From Cryptomeria japonica (Eukaryota > Streptophyta > Pinopsida > Cupressales > Cupressaceae), in assembly GCF_030272615.1 (NCBI RefSeq), contig NC_081412.1, positions 139,130,747 to 139,194,746 on the forward strand: DNA of 64,000 bases, given 5' to 3'. Under the pieces are notes generated by a model, which was not told the origin of the DNA, did no database searches, and saw only the letters and a program-made list of their open reading frames with translations. A program made the translations under genes and the position numbers. Positions 10,621 to 23,324 of this stretch are shown here, in pieces. Position 1 is the stretch's first letter, and each line of letters opens with the position of its first letter.

Positions 10621-13604
10621 TTTATCGGCATTCTGGGCATTCTGAAATTCGAAGATGAAATTGTTAGGTATATTTTGAGCAGAGTGCATGGAGAGTTTAT
10701 CTAGTTAGATAGACCATATAAGATCTCGAAGGAAGCCATCAGGGTAATCATCGGTTTACCATAGGTTGGGCAACATCCGGAGAAGAAGGTCTCTAATGAT
10801 CATGTCAACAAAATCACCGGCACAACATCAGACAGACTATCAATGAGAATCAGTACTATCACCAACACAGACATCAAATTCGATAGCATGGTCATTGGTT
10901 ACAAGGTAACATAATCAAACTGATTGGATTTTGTTTCTACCTCCTGCATTTATGCAGCTTATAAGATGATGAGAGAAAATGAGAAGTTGGATCTATGTGG
11001 TTGGATGTTAGATGAACTATTGATTAACCTTGGAAAAATTAAAGGAGAAAAGAAAGGTTCTTTTCGATATGGTAACCTAATTGTTTGTTTAATGCTATTT
11101 TTCATCAATAAAACTCTTAGGTTTGGGAAGAGACAATGGGCATCTGATATCTCGGAAGGTAGGCAACTGAAAGAGTCAATTGCTTCGTTGGGTAGTCAAA
11201 GCGATGATAAATTTTGGGGTTATTTTAAAGCATTCTAAAAGGCTATGAATTGTAGGATGAGGATTCCTAAGCACATTGTTGAGAAATACTCAATAGACAT
11301 ATGATTCATGTTTAAGAAAGATGAAACACTCATGGAAGTGGTCAAACCCTGGAAGATCTGGATGTAGGAGATGGGTTATGAAGTTGATGCACAAATTCTT
11401 GATGCCTATGCAAAGATGCTAATTGATGCACCAATAGATGAAACTGTCAAAACCTTTGGCACTACAAAGCATGCAAAGCAGAAGACACAAGAGGTTGAAA
11501 CTGAGTTCAACTGAAAGAAGAGAGGGAAGTAGGAAGGAAAGATAAGTAAGTTTGTTGAAAAGGTCTCACGAGACATCAAAGCATTGATTGATGATGTCCC
11601 GGAGAAAGGTGAGAAGAGAAAAGAACCAGAAATGTTTATTGAACCTATTACAACTGAATCTGCATCTAAAGATGACACACCCTTGGCATTCAAAAGGGTA
11701 ATGAGGAAGAAAACTGATGAAAATAAGGTAGAGGCGAAAAATAAACCGGTTAAGAAAGTTACATTCAAGTTACCGGCATAGAGAAGACCTCCAAAAGAAA
11801 CACCTTCAACCCCATCCGGTACTGGAAGAAGGAAGAAGGATGACATTGATCTGGCAATTGAATCTGGTAATGTAACTATCATTCCACCAAAGACTTGTGC
11901 AGAGTCAGTTGATGAGATTACTAAAGATGGCATGTTAAACAATGTATAGTTTTATTATGAACATTTAGCTAATGATGAACAAAGAGAAGTAGAGGAAGTA
12001 GTTTTGTTATATTTGGATATTTTTAAGAAAGCCTTGATAGAAATTCAAAACCAAATATTGATAGAATTGTATGATATGTTAGATGCTAGGATAATAACAA
12101 CAATGCAAGAGGACACACATATAAAGATTCAAGAGTTGTTATATGTTTGTGTTTCTATTGCTCTAGAGGAGATGAATAAGACACTTGAGTTCCAAATAGG
12201 AAAATCTTTAACATTAAACATAGAATAATCAGTCTTATGTTAGGAAGGGTAAATGAGATAATCAAGGAAACCCACAAGGCATGGGTTAAGTTCTTTGAAG
12301 AGAACCATGGTTTTTATACTTCATCGGAATCCAAGATAGATACTGTAGACGTCTAGGTTGAAGGAAAAGGAAAAGGTATTATGGGTACTTCACCCTCAAT
12401 TTTGAAAAACATTAAGATAGTGGAAATTAAGCCTCTAGTAGATATGAATGTACAGACAAATATTGAGGTACTAGAAAATACAAAGGTCCTGTAAAGGTTG
12501 ATAATGTATAGGATACTAATGTTGAGGATAATAGTCCTCCGGATACAAATGTACATGATGAGGTTACAGTTCCTAGGGAGGAACTGACAGTTATTGAGAC
12601 TGCACCAAGTGGCGAAGCCACTGGTGCAAGCGAGGAAGCTACAAAGGTTAAATCATCAAAGGAGAAGAAAGAGGAATCCAACAGGGAACCAATAGTGAGT
12701 CCATCATTGTTGTCAATTGACACCTCATAGGTTGAAAAAAAAAGCATAACCGAGATGAGTTCTATTGAACTCATGATGATGGTTGCACAAAAAATGATGA
12801 AGGAAGGATCTATGGATAAAGGGATTATTGATCAGTCTATCATTTGTTTTGCATAGACTAGTCCCAGAGTGCAAGTTTGATAAAGAAGCGAGCCCATCCG
12901 AAAAGCTTAAGACAATCACTAAACACATTTCAAAGGATTTTCAATCCTTGCAGTAGATATCAAACTGACAAGCACTGGAGAGATTCACATAGGCAAAGAG
13001 AGCTACATTTGATCATATGATTGAATCTGAGAGGAAGGAAATTAATGATAAGTTGAAATTGATAGATAATTCTTTAAAGCAGTGTACAAATATTTACAGA
13101 GTATGTTGTAACATATATATTCTTACATTTAATTTGGATAAGAAGATTAAGGAATCTCAGGAGAAAATTGCAAGTATAACCAATTCTTTTGATGGATTGA
13201 ATTCATTGATTACATCCATTGATGGTTAGATTTTGGTTTTGGAAGCCCAAGTTCCTGCTCTTGAGATGGAAAAAGACAAAATCATAAGAAGAGCCAGAAG
13301 TCTTACAGGTTTGGTGAGTCCCCAATTGGATTCACTTAGTGTATAGATATGGTTGGTAAGCTCACACTGGCAGAGTTAAATGAGAAAGAGTCATTTTCCC
13401 ATATGTTAAATGGACTTGAATCTATTTCCGACACTTTCAAATCTGGTTGGGATATTTATCTTGAGCTATTGGAGAAGGCATATCCAGATATTTTCAAATA
13501 TATCAAGCTCTGGTAGGGTATTTTTGGGATATTCATTATACAGTATCTTTCATTCTTCATCCTGGTTTTGGATCTTTGGCATTCTTTTTGGAAATTTTTA
13601 TGGC

Positions 13605-13815
13605 ATTGATGTCAAAGGGGGAGTGATACTGATATGAAAAAGAAAAAGAGGGAGTTGTATACATTAGGGGGAGTATAGATGGAAAACTATGGAAGTATGG
13701 AATATTTTGTATTGATGGATATTTAGCTCAGGGGGAGCGATCTCAGGGTGAAACCGGGAGTGGAAACCATTTTCATTTTTCACATGAGTGTTGTCATCAA
13801 TGCCAAAGGGGGAGA
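13605..13815 (+). promoter_or_regulatory. E1 multiple polypurine tracts
   Basis: Four AGGGGGAG-type tracts occur at 13,614-13,624, 13,665-13,674, 13,729-13,738 and 13,805-13,814. The last lies against the 3' LTR and would prime plus-strand DNA synthesis. Repeated AGGGGGAG tracts upstream of the 3' LTR are a described trait of Sireviruses. Confidence 0.75.
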
Positions 13816-13816
13816 T

Positions 13817-14762
13817 TATTGGCAATTGACATTCAATTGGTTGGTTTCAATATGTTGTCATTGATGACAACATGGAAACTTGTTCTATCTTCATGTTTTG
13901 GTTCAGTTGTGTACTGACAAACACTTCACCGACACCAGCACTGACACCAGCAGGTTAGAAGGGAAATCTTTGGTTACCGACAATGCAGGCTGACATGGTT
14001 TAGAATAAGGTTATTGGTATTGGAGGCTGACATCATTTGGAGATCCACCATCAGAAATTAATTTTGATATTCATGTATTTATGTTATCTATCCAACATGT
14101 ATATTAATATTATAATCTTCTTTGTAAGTCGACATAAGGCATAATAAATTGTAAAGAGTATATAAGTCAGTAGGTTAGATCATTTTGATATACGATAGGG
14201 ATGCAAATATGGATGGATAGGAGAATATGATAATGTTATGTAATGCGAAATATATCAGAGAGATCATGTATGTGAGGATATTTATGTAAAGGGGTATTCC
14301 GGTAAGGGTTTAGGGTTTCAGACTGGAATAGACAGAGCTTAACCGGAACTGTATTCAGGCATAGACAATTCTATCTTACCAGTTCATTCATTTCTCTGGA
14401 TTGTAGTCTGGATTCATATGTAGTCAGTGAAGCTCCTTTTGTGATTGAGCAGTGTGCTTTAGGTGGTAAGCCTTCCTGCAAGTGCAGGCCCCTATATTTT
14501 GTAATATCTCTTCATATGGCCAATGAATTGATATTGTGGGTCATAAATCCCATCGTGGGTTTTCCTCTTTGAGGTTTTCCACGTATAATTGTGTATGTTA
14601 TGGTACTCATTTATGTGTTTGGCTTATTTGTTTCTTTACTTCTTTCAATTCTATATGTATCAATATACCGGTTGGTGTATGCATGTTTTAATAAGGTTAA
14701 AATTGCTCACACCGGTAGAACACTGATTCACCTCCCCCTCTAAGTGTTCTTGGATTCCAACA
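13817..14762 (+). repeat. E1 3' LTR
   Basis: It begins TATTGGCAATTG (first TG mutated to TA) and ends GGATTCCAACA. The TATA-like box is at 14,159-14,166. It is followed by AGAGA, the second target copy. Confidence 0.92.
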
Positions 14763-14865
14763 AGAGAAAGGGAGATATGGTAGATCTAGAGAGATAAATA
14801 GGGAGATGGAGAGGGTGGGGGATAGAAAGATAAAGAAAGAGAGAGAGGTAAGGAGAGAGTTAGGG

Positions 14866-14926
<61 letters not shown>

Positions 14927-15400
14927 AATACAAAGAGATAGAAAGGAAAAGAGAAAAAGATAAAGTGATCAAGAGAGATAGAGACATAAGGTGATAGAGG
15001 TGGAGAAAGGTATGGATAGAAAGAGATAGAGGATTGAGAGAGAAATAAATATTGGTATACAGAGATGGAGAGAGAGATAGGTGGATAGAAAAAGATAGAG
15101 AAATGAGTAAGAGGGAGATGGAGAGAAACAAAGAGAGAAATACAGAGTATGGGATATGGAGTGAACAAGAGAGAAATGTACACATAATTAGATATAGATA
15201 GAATGTGGGGAGAGATAAAGAGATAAGATAGAGGAAGCAAGAGTGCGTGAGAGAGAAGGTGATAGAGACGAGTAATAAAAAAGAGAGGTGTAAAGAGAGG
15301 GGAAAGATAGAGAGATAGAAAGAGGGATATAAGGGGGGAGAAATAGGGTGAATGTGTGTATGAGAGAGACATAGAGAGATAGAATTTAAATGAGAAATCA
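14763..15400. repeat. GA-rich repeat, copy A, right half
   Basis: This continues the GA-rich block split by E1. It includes (GT)n then (GA)n at about 14,869-14,921. From 14,763 to about 14,981 it aligns with 20,046-20,252; the remainder resembles parts of 19,020-19,400. Reading frames on either strand are simple-sequence artefacts. Confidence 0.8.
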
Positions 15401-16729
15401 ATCTCAGTGATTTATTATACGGAGAGGAATATGTGAGATTTGGAATGCACATAAGCCTTATAAAAGTTGTGGGGAATAAGAAGAATTAAAGATTCTAAAA
15501 ATAAAAAAGGTAAGTTACAAGAAAAAGAGAAGGTGTAAAGAATGAGCATGGTTAAGAAGCAGACACAAAAGGAGGAAAAAAACTAATGAAAAGAAAGGGG
15601 TAGTGTAATAAAATAGAAAGAAAAAAAAATGAATGAAATTAAGATAAGAAAGATAAAAGAATGCAAATAATTGAGTAATTTTGTTTTTAATAAATGTATC
15701 ACTTTAATTGTGAAGGAAATGTTTGAATAATAGAGAATAATAATCACCTGGGTAAAGTTTGCCGCTTTACAAGTAAAATTGATATTTCTACACATCACAG
15801 ATTTTGAGGAAACCCAAGAAGAGTGTACCTTGGTCGGTAAATGAGGGTCGAATAAGGTCTTTTATTGATAAGTTATAGGCAAAAATACCATGCGTTTGTA
15901 TGGTGGACGAGAAGGGGAGTATTTCAAACAAAGAGGCAATTCTGATAATAGAGAAGTGGGGGGTGGAGGTGTACCCATTCTCTCAAGCTCATGAAGAATA
16001 AATGAGGAAGGCTGAGTGAGAGCAGTTCAAAGTCAATTCTTTATCCACTCTGTAATTATGCACTTTAAATCTCAGAATTTACATATAGTTAATGACAAAA
16101 TGATTGAAATTTGAGTTGTGGTGTGATAGGCAAAGGAGATGATGGATCATGGAGCCATGATGTTGTTCTGTGTGGGTTCACTTGGGAAGATGATGACACT
16201 CACCCCTCACTTAAATTCTACTTTGTCAATGTATTACAGACTAGAGGAGTCAACTGCAGGCCATCAAAAGTTTTGTGGCAAGAAGGAGCTCTTGTTTATG
16301 ACCAAAAACCATCTCATTTTTGACCAAAAACCACTGACAAAAATGAACGACGATGATCATTTACATTGTCTTGCGCATTTCTGTGTAACTCTACATTGTT
16401 AATTCTTCAAGTTAGGCAATTTTCTCACATAGGGTATGCCTTCGGCATAGTAAATTAAAGACTAAAAGCTAAATTAAAAAGGAACTTTCTACTATTATTA
16501 TTTATTAAATGAAAAAAAAATAAAATTTAAATCTAGATTTTAAAAAAACTTCTAATTTAAAAAATTATATTTTTAAATCTAGATTTAAAAGAAACTTCTA
16601 TTTTTTTAGATGTAACTTATTTTATATTATAAAATAACACTAAATTCTAATAAATATTAACCATATGAAATTAAACAATCCATGATAAACATAGATATTT
16701 TTTATTTATAAAATATAGCTATGTTACTA
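15401..16729. other. No gene seen
   Basis: AT-rich sequence with short unrelated frames (for example 16,111-16,323 plus) showing no domain or codon signal I can recognise. Composition becomes strongly AT after 16,440. Confidence 0.5.
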
Positions 16730-17045
16730 TATAAATATATAATATAATTAAATAGTAGTATAATTACTATACCTATTTTTGAGAGGAATATAAGTAAAGT
16801 AGACCAAATATATCATATTTGTTCATTATTCCACTTCAAAAATTACCTTATTATTATATTGCAATTAATATTAAATCATTAAATATGATTAATGATTTAA
16901 TATTAATTATAATATAATAATAAAGTAATTTTTTAAATGAAATAATGAATAAATATGATATCTTTTGACATATTTATATATTCATCTTAAGATAGGTATA
17001 GTATAATAAAATAATCATATAATATGTGGGTTGATTTTATATAAA
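16730..17045. repeat. Large imperfect inverted repeat, MITE-like
   Basis: The arms fold around a 10-base loop at 16,881-16,890. The inner ~70 bp of each arm match with only about eight differences, and similarity continues outward through ACTATACCT (16,766-16,774) and AGGTATAGT (16,994-17,002), which are almost perfectly symmetric. The outer ends are too AT-rich to fix, and no target duplication was identified. It may be a foldback/MITE-type element. Confidence 0.6.
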
Positions 17046-18349
17046 TACATATGGACAAATGACTTAACCTTGTATAAAGTTGAAGTGTGGTATTTTCTTT
17101 TTAAATTGCAAAAGAAGTTCAATCATAAAATGATTGCATCAAGAGTGCAACAAAAGTTAGTTGTATGTACAAAATAAGAATTATGACATTTTTGTCTTAT
17201 CCTATTTATTCCTTCCTTTTATCATGTATTTTACATTTGTTGCAACTCTATGTATAATATAATTTTGGAATATGAAAATAATAAAAATAAATACACTTAG
17301 CTAATTTCAATAATTGAAAAATATCTTCGGACATGTAATGTCACAGTTAAAACACTTTGTTGGTGAAGTGGCCTTCAAGGTTAAAACCCCTACTGGGCCA
17401 TTGTGCTCGCAGGCCTTGTGTCTTCGTTGGGCCATTGTGTTTTTGGGTTTGAACAAGTGAAGTGTGGGGATGAGGTCCCTCGGTTGTGGCCTCATCGGTT
17501 CATAGCTCCAAGTCAAAAGCATTCCACGTGGAGCCAAAGGGCGTGTCATGCCAACGTCGTCAGTCACGTTAAAAACTTTACTAAGCATTATAAAAAAAAA
17601 AATCCCATAATTGAAAAATAATCATTTATTGTTTTGATTAAAACTTTTAAACCATTCAACTCATAATCGCAACCTATATGTAGTAGAAGCAAAATAACAA
17701 AATCTAGATTGAGTTAAAAAATCTAATAGGTCTTGCCCATAAATTCTTTTTCAAAATTCAAATTTGTACTTTGATTCATCCTTGCATTGATTTGACTTGG
17801 CAATGTTTGCACAACTTATTACTATATGGTTGTATTTAAAGGTGTTCATTTATCACTTGACCATTCCAAATATTTTTCACGTATAATTTTTTTTAGGTAT
17901 GCTCATAACATTTCAATTGGTAAAACAAAATGAATAAAAATGTAAATATTCATTAAAGTATTTGCATGCTTAAAGATTGTTCTCCTTGATCATTCCATAG
18001 AAGTTAGAGTGCATGACTATTAAGAAATTCTAAATAAGACTCTATACTAGGGCTTCTTTGGAGAGGAACAATATTTTAATTTAAAAGTATACTTTAAAAA
18101 AAGTCCACTCAGACAAAACTATATTTACATAATATTTTTTAATTCTTGAGATACAATCAATTTAACTTTCACATAAAAGATGTGTAAAATAATGAAACAA
18201 TAATAGCTAGACAATTATTTTAGGATTCCAATAGTCACATAGTATTTAGGTTTAATTTACATGAATGTACATTGACAAATGACTTGGTGTAATCTTGTGT
18301 AAATTTGTCTTTTATCAACTCTTACTGTATTTATTATCATAATTTGGCA
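17046..18349. other. No gene seen
   Basis: AT-rich DNA with a less AT-rich patch at about 17,340-17,580 that I cannot identify. A short ACAAATGACTT word with similar surroundings appears near 17,054 and 18,272, perhaps ends of an old repeat. Confidence 0.45.
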
Positions 18350-20252
18350 TAGAGATAGAGACAAAGGAGAGGGAGAGATAAAAAAGATGAAGATAGAGTA
18401 GAGAGAGAGAGATAGAGGTGGAGAGAGATAGAGGAATAAAGAGATACAGATAAAGAAAGAGATGGAAGAAATATGGAGAGATAGAAATAGAGTAAAATAG
18501 ATATATCTATATACATTTAATAAGAGAGAGAGGGAGAGAGGGAGAGAGAGGAAGAGCGGGAGAAATAGATAGAGAGAGAGAGAGAGATTGAGGGAGATGG
18601 AAAGATAGGGAGATAGAGAGGAAAAGATAGAGAGGTGTAGAGTGAGAGGGGGAGATGGAGATATGCTTGGTGAGATAGTGATATATATATATATATATAA
18701 GGAGATACAGAGAGAGGGGGAGAGTTAGACAAAGAAAAAGAAATAGATAAATAAAGAGGAATACAGATAGAAAAATAGATATGGAGAGAAGGAGATATTG
18801 AGAGATATATATATGGTGATAGGGAGGGAGTGAGTGAGGGAGTGATGTTGAGAGATAGAGAGATGAGAGAGAAGTAGAATGATTGGTAGGTGAGAGAGAG
18901 AGGGGGAGAGAGATAGCGATTGAAGAGGGTGAGACAAGGATAGAAAGGAGAGATAGAGAGATACATATAACTTGGGAAAGCTATAGGGTGTGAGAGCTAC
19001 ATAAATAGAGAGGGAGATAGGAAGGAGAGACGATGGGGGAGAGGGAGAAATAGAGATAGAAAGAGTGAGAAAATAAGAGAGAGAAATAAAGAAAATAAGA
19101 GAGAGGAGATGGAGAGATAGAAAGATAAAGATATAGGAAGTGATATATAGAGGAAGTTAGAGAGAGGGATATGTATATAAAGGAAGAGATGTAGTGAATA
19201 AGAGAGAGATAATGAGATATAGATAAATAGAGAGGTAGAGACAAGAATATAAAGATTAAGGGGAAAGAGTGAGAGATAAAGGAATTGATAGAAATAAGTA
19301 ATAAAGATAAAAGGAGACAGGGCACAGACATATAGATATAGAAATAGGGAAGAAGGAATGGGGTGTTGTGTATGAGAGAGTTAGAGAAATATAGAGATAA
19401 AGATTTGAGGGAAAAATAGGGTGTGTGTGTGTGTGTACGTCGAAGATGTGTGGAAGGTTGTTCAGGAAAATAAGTATCTATTTTTTACATACATTTGTGT
19501 TGCACATGAGGTTATTAGTATATAGTGATATAGGAGTAGAGAGAGGTAGAGATATAGGGTTAGAGAGAGATGGAGCGATTATGTGAGAGAGAGATGGAAA
19601 AATAAATGAGAGATATAGATAGAGTGACAAAGAGATATAGATATAGAGGATTAGGGAGAGGGAGAGGGAGAGTGAGAAAGAGAGAGAGGGATGGATGGAT
19701 AGAGATAGGGTGATATCTCTAGAGATAGAGAAGGAGAGAGGAAGAGAGTGAGAGTGGGAGAGGGGGAAAATAGATCTAGAGATAGAGAGAGGGAGAGGGA
19801 GAGATAAAGATAGAGAGATATTATGAGGTAGAAAGGGAGAGGTAGAGAGGAAGGATAATGAGATATATAGGGAGAGGGAGAGGGAAAGATATAGAGATAT
19901 AAAGAAATATAGAGAGGGAGAAAAATAGAGGGGGGGGGGGACACAGAGATATACAAACTAAGAGATAGGCAAGTAGAGAGAAGTAAAGATGGAGATATTG
20001 ATGGGGAGATATCAATATAAGGGACGATAAAGAGAGATACATATATATGGGAAGAGAAAGGGAGATATGGTATATCTAGAGAGATAAATAGGGAGATGGC
20101 GAGGGAGTGGGGGATAGAAAGATGAAGAAAGATAGAGAGGTAAGGAGAGAGTTAGGTGTGTGTATGTGGTTGAGAGAGAGAGAGAGAGGAGAAATACAAA
20201 GAGATAGAAAGGAAAAGAGAAAAAGATAAAGTGATCAAGAGAGAGAAACATA
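18350..20252. repeat. GA-rich repeat including copy B (E1 empty-site paralogue)
   Basis: Purine-rich top strand as in copy A. The part 19,512-20,252 aligns with 110-644 joined directly to 14,763-14,981, crossing the E1 insertion point without interruption (GGGAAGAGAAAGGG at 20,049-20,062). Copy B carries a roughly 30-bp extra segment near 19,572. The 19,020-19,400 part resembles the right end of copy A, suggesting a tandem or segmental series of this block. Confidence 0.8.
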
Positions 20253-22128
20253 TAGTGTCCTAAGGGGTCATAGGACACAATATGACCCCTTAGGACACCA
20301 TAGGACCCATAACGACCCAATATGGTGTTATAAGGGGTCATATATTGTCCTTAGGGCTCATATAGTATCTCATGACCCCTTAGGACACCATATGACCCCT
20401 AACAACATCATATGGTGTCATAAGGGGTCATATGACCCATAACGACACTCTATAGTGTTGTAAAGGGTCATATTATGTTCTAAGGCATCATATGGTGTCT
20501 TAAGGGGTCATATGACACAATATGACCATTTAGGACACAATATTACCCATAACGACACAATTTGGCATCGTAAGGGGTCATATGGTGTCCTAAGGGGTCA
20601 TAGGACAATATGACCCCTTAGGACACCATAGGACCCATAACAACCCAATATAGTATCATAAGGGATCATATGTTGTCCTTAGGGGTCATATAGTATCACA
20701 TGACCCCCTAGGACACCATATGAACCCTAACGACACCATATGTTGTCAAAAGGGATCATAAGGGGTCATATGACCCTAACGACACCGTATAGTGTCGTAA
20801 AGGGTCATATTGTGTCTTAAGGGGTCATATGGTATTTTAAGGGGTCATATAACACAATATGACCCCTTAGGACACAATATGACACATAACAACACAGTTG
20901 GGTATCGTAAGGGGTCATAGGACACAATATGACCCCTTAGGACACCATAGGACCCATAACGATCCAATATGGTGTCATAAGGGGTCATATGTTCTCCTTA
21001 GGGGTCATATGGTATCCCATGACCCCTTAGGACACCATATGACCCCTAACAACACCATATGGTGTCATAAGGGGTCATATGACCCATAACGACACCGTAT
21101 AGTGTCGTAAAGGGTAATATTGTGTCCTAAGGGGTCATATGGTGTCTTAAGGAGTCATATGACACAATATGACCCCTTAGGACACAATATGATCCATCAT
21201 GACACAATTTGGTGTTGTAAGGGGTCATATGATGTTCTAAGAGGTCATATGACATAATATGACCCCTTAGGACACCATAGGACCCATAACGTCCCAATAT
21301 GGTGTCACAAGGGGTCATATGTTATCCTTAGGAGTCATTAGGTATCTCATGACCCCTAACGATACCATGTGGTGTCATATGACCCATAACGACACCATAT
21401 AGTGTCATAAAGGGTCATATTGTGTCCTAAGGGGTTATATGGTGTCTTAAGGGTTCATATGACACAATATGACCCCTTAAGATACAATATGACCCATAAT
21501 GACACAATTTGTTGTTGTAAGGGGTCATAGGACACAATATGACCCCTTAAGACACCATAGAACCCATAATGACCCAATATGGTGTCATAAGGGGTCATAT
21601 GTTGTCCTTAGGGGTCATATGGTATCCTATGACCCCTTAGAACACCATATGACCCCTAACGACATCATATGGTGTCATAAGGGGTCATATGACCCATAAA
21701 GATACTGTATAGTGTTGTAAAGGGCCATATTGTGTCCTAAGGGGTCATATGGTATCTTAAGAGGTCATATGACACAATATGACCCCTTAGGACACAATAT
21801 GGCACATAATGAAATAATTTGGTGTTGTAAGGGGTCATAGGACACAATATGAACTGTTAGGATACCATAGGAATTATAACGACCCAATATGGTGTCATAA
21901 GGGGTCATATGTTGTCCTTAGGGGTCATATGGTATCCCATGACCCCTTAAGACACCATATGACCCCTAACGACACCGTATGGTGTCCTAATGGGTCATAG
22001 TGTGTCATAAGATGGCAAGATGAACCATTAGTACAATATAAAAAGCAGTGCCAATACTACTTACAAAAATTTGACACTTAAGGGGTCATATGGTGTCCTA
22101 AGGGGTCATAGGACACAATATGACCCCT
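20250..22128. repeat. Palindromic higher-order tandem array
   Basis: The array is built from the 10-mer GGGGTCATAT and its complement ATATGACCCC, separated by TGGTGTC/GACACCA-type words. Higher-order units start at about 20,264, 20,594, 20,911, 21,241, 21,521, 21,831 and (partial) 22,096, so the period is about 265-330 bp with six full units. Because modules occur in both orientations, each unit can fold on itself repeatedly. Frames read through it (Gly/His/Tyr-rich) are artefacts. It abuts GA-rich DNA on the left and a CT tract on the right. Confidence 0.9.
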
Positions 22129-22130
22129 TT

Positions 22131-22184
<54 letters not shown>

Positions 22185-22375
22185 TCCCTCTACCTCTCCC
22201 CTAATCTCTCTCTCTCTCTCTCTCTCCCTCTCTCTCTCTCTCTCCCCTAATCTCTCTCCCTTTCCCCCCTCTCTCTCTCTCTCTCCTAATCTCTCTATAT
22301 CTCTCTCCCTTCCCCCTCTCTCTCTCCCCCCTCTCTCTCTCTCCCCCCTAATCTCTCTCTCCCTAATATCATATA
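22129..22375. repeat. CT-rich simple repeat
   Basis: Runs of (CT)n with CCCCTAATCTCTC interruptions. The pyrimidine strand is now on top, the reverse of the GA-rich DNA on the other side of the array. Confidence 0.92.
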
Positions 22376-23324
22376 CTAATATATTTATAAATTAATATAT
22401 TGTATATTAATATATTATATAGTAATATATTAATAAACAATAGATTAATTATGTGCAAATTTAGTTATTGAATTTACATATTAAAATCGGATATCCAATT
22501 TTTGTTGTACAAATTTCAAATTTTGGCTCGGGTTTGCTTTGGGATTTGGCTTGGAAGTGACAAGCCTAGAAAGTCAACTGGAAAAACGTGTTTTTCAGTA
22601 TTCCTTGATTTTTTAGACTTTACATTGGTGGTTGATGACCTTTTTTATAGCCAAAATTGATAAAATGAAAAGGGTTTTTTAAGGACATTATCAACTTTCC
22701 AACAATATAAGGCTTGTCTTATTTTGACTTTAATAAATAATTATTATTTATTTTCTGATTGAATTCTGACAAAAGTCCTGATTGATAGACTGATTGAAAA
22801 ACACTCATAACTTCCAAACGGTATAACATTTTTTGAATCCGAAATATGTGTCACATCCTATGTTTTATCTAATATAGAGAAAAATTTTAAAAAATTGAAT
22901 TTCATAAGGTTTTGACCAAGTTAAGGTGGTGAGACATAGGAGTTTCTGAATTTCTAAAAAGCTGTAGTAAAAAATTCATAAATAATTATTTAAAATATAA
23001 AAAAATATGTGTCACATCTGGACATGAGTCTTATACTTATATTATAAATCTTATAAAAAAATATTATGATTTGATTGTGATTAGGGTGGTCAGACATATG
23101 CCTACTTCTTATCTTTTTCTTGAAATTTTAGTATGACTGCATTGAAATTTGAAATTTTCATCAAATAGGATTTTGTTTTTTCCTAAAAAGCAACTAGTAG
23201 CTTAGAAACTAGATTCAATTTTCTATAGATTCTCTTCTTACATATTTTAAAAATAATGTTCATAACTTATTCAAATTTTCATGTCAAGTTGCATAACTTT
23301 GATTTTCTGAAATTTCATTGCCAC
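22376..23324. other. No gene seen
   Basis: AT-rich sequence between the CT tract and the LINE remnant, with no recognisable frame or repeat partner in the window. Confidence 0.5.

Larger units (their letters stand above)
7512..13623 (+). pseudogene. E1 second long frame (ORF2), unknown or env-like, split by E3
   Basis: After a 5' stretch with three copies of GAGTGATTAA (7,378-7,407), a frame opens at 7,512 and runs to 7,814. Once E3 and one target copy are removed it continues in the same frame from 10,626 to 12,228, interrupted only by stops (mostly TAG at probable CAG, some TAA/TGA). Shifts near 12,230 and 12,490 lead into an acidic, low-complexity part and a coiled-coil-like part ending near 13,623 at the first polypurine tract. 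The ancestral protein was about 1,000-1,100 residues. A middle segment (RPYKISKEAIRVIIGLP) reminds me of the env-like or plant-transposon frames of Sireviruses, but this is weak. It carries no pol motif. Function unknown. Confidence 0.55.
645..14762 (+). mobile_element. E1: pol-less LTR retrotransposon hosting two nested elements
   Basis: The element has LTRs of about 945 bp at both ends, a primer-binding site at 1,591, a polypurine tract at 13,805, and the 5-bp target duplication AGAGA at 640-644 and 14,763-14,767. After subtracting the nested elements E2 and E3 with their target duplications, about 5.0 kb of internal sequence remains, roughly 6.9 kb in total. It encodes a coiled-coil/zinc-knuckle Gag-like protein and a second long frame. 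I find no protease, integrase, RT or RNase H, so it must have depended on another element. The LTRs differ at roughly one base in ten by eye. Terminal TG/CA, the initiator-Met type primer site and several AGGGGGAG tracts point to the Copia/Sirevirus side of the family (inference). Confidence 0.9.

Noticed and set aside
20898-21699. Gly/His/Tyr-rich frames inside the palindromic array
   Set aside because: The same peptide words recur with each satellite unit and on both strands; these are repeat artefacts.
20250-22128. CRISPR array
   Set aside because: The repeated units are contiguous palindromic modules without unique spacers, and the context is eukaryotic.
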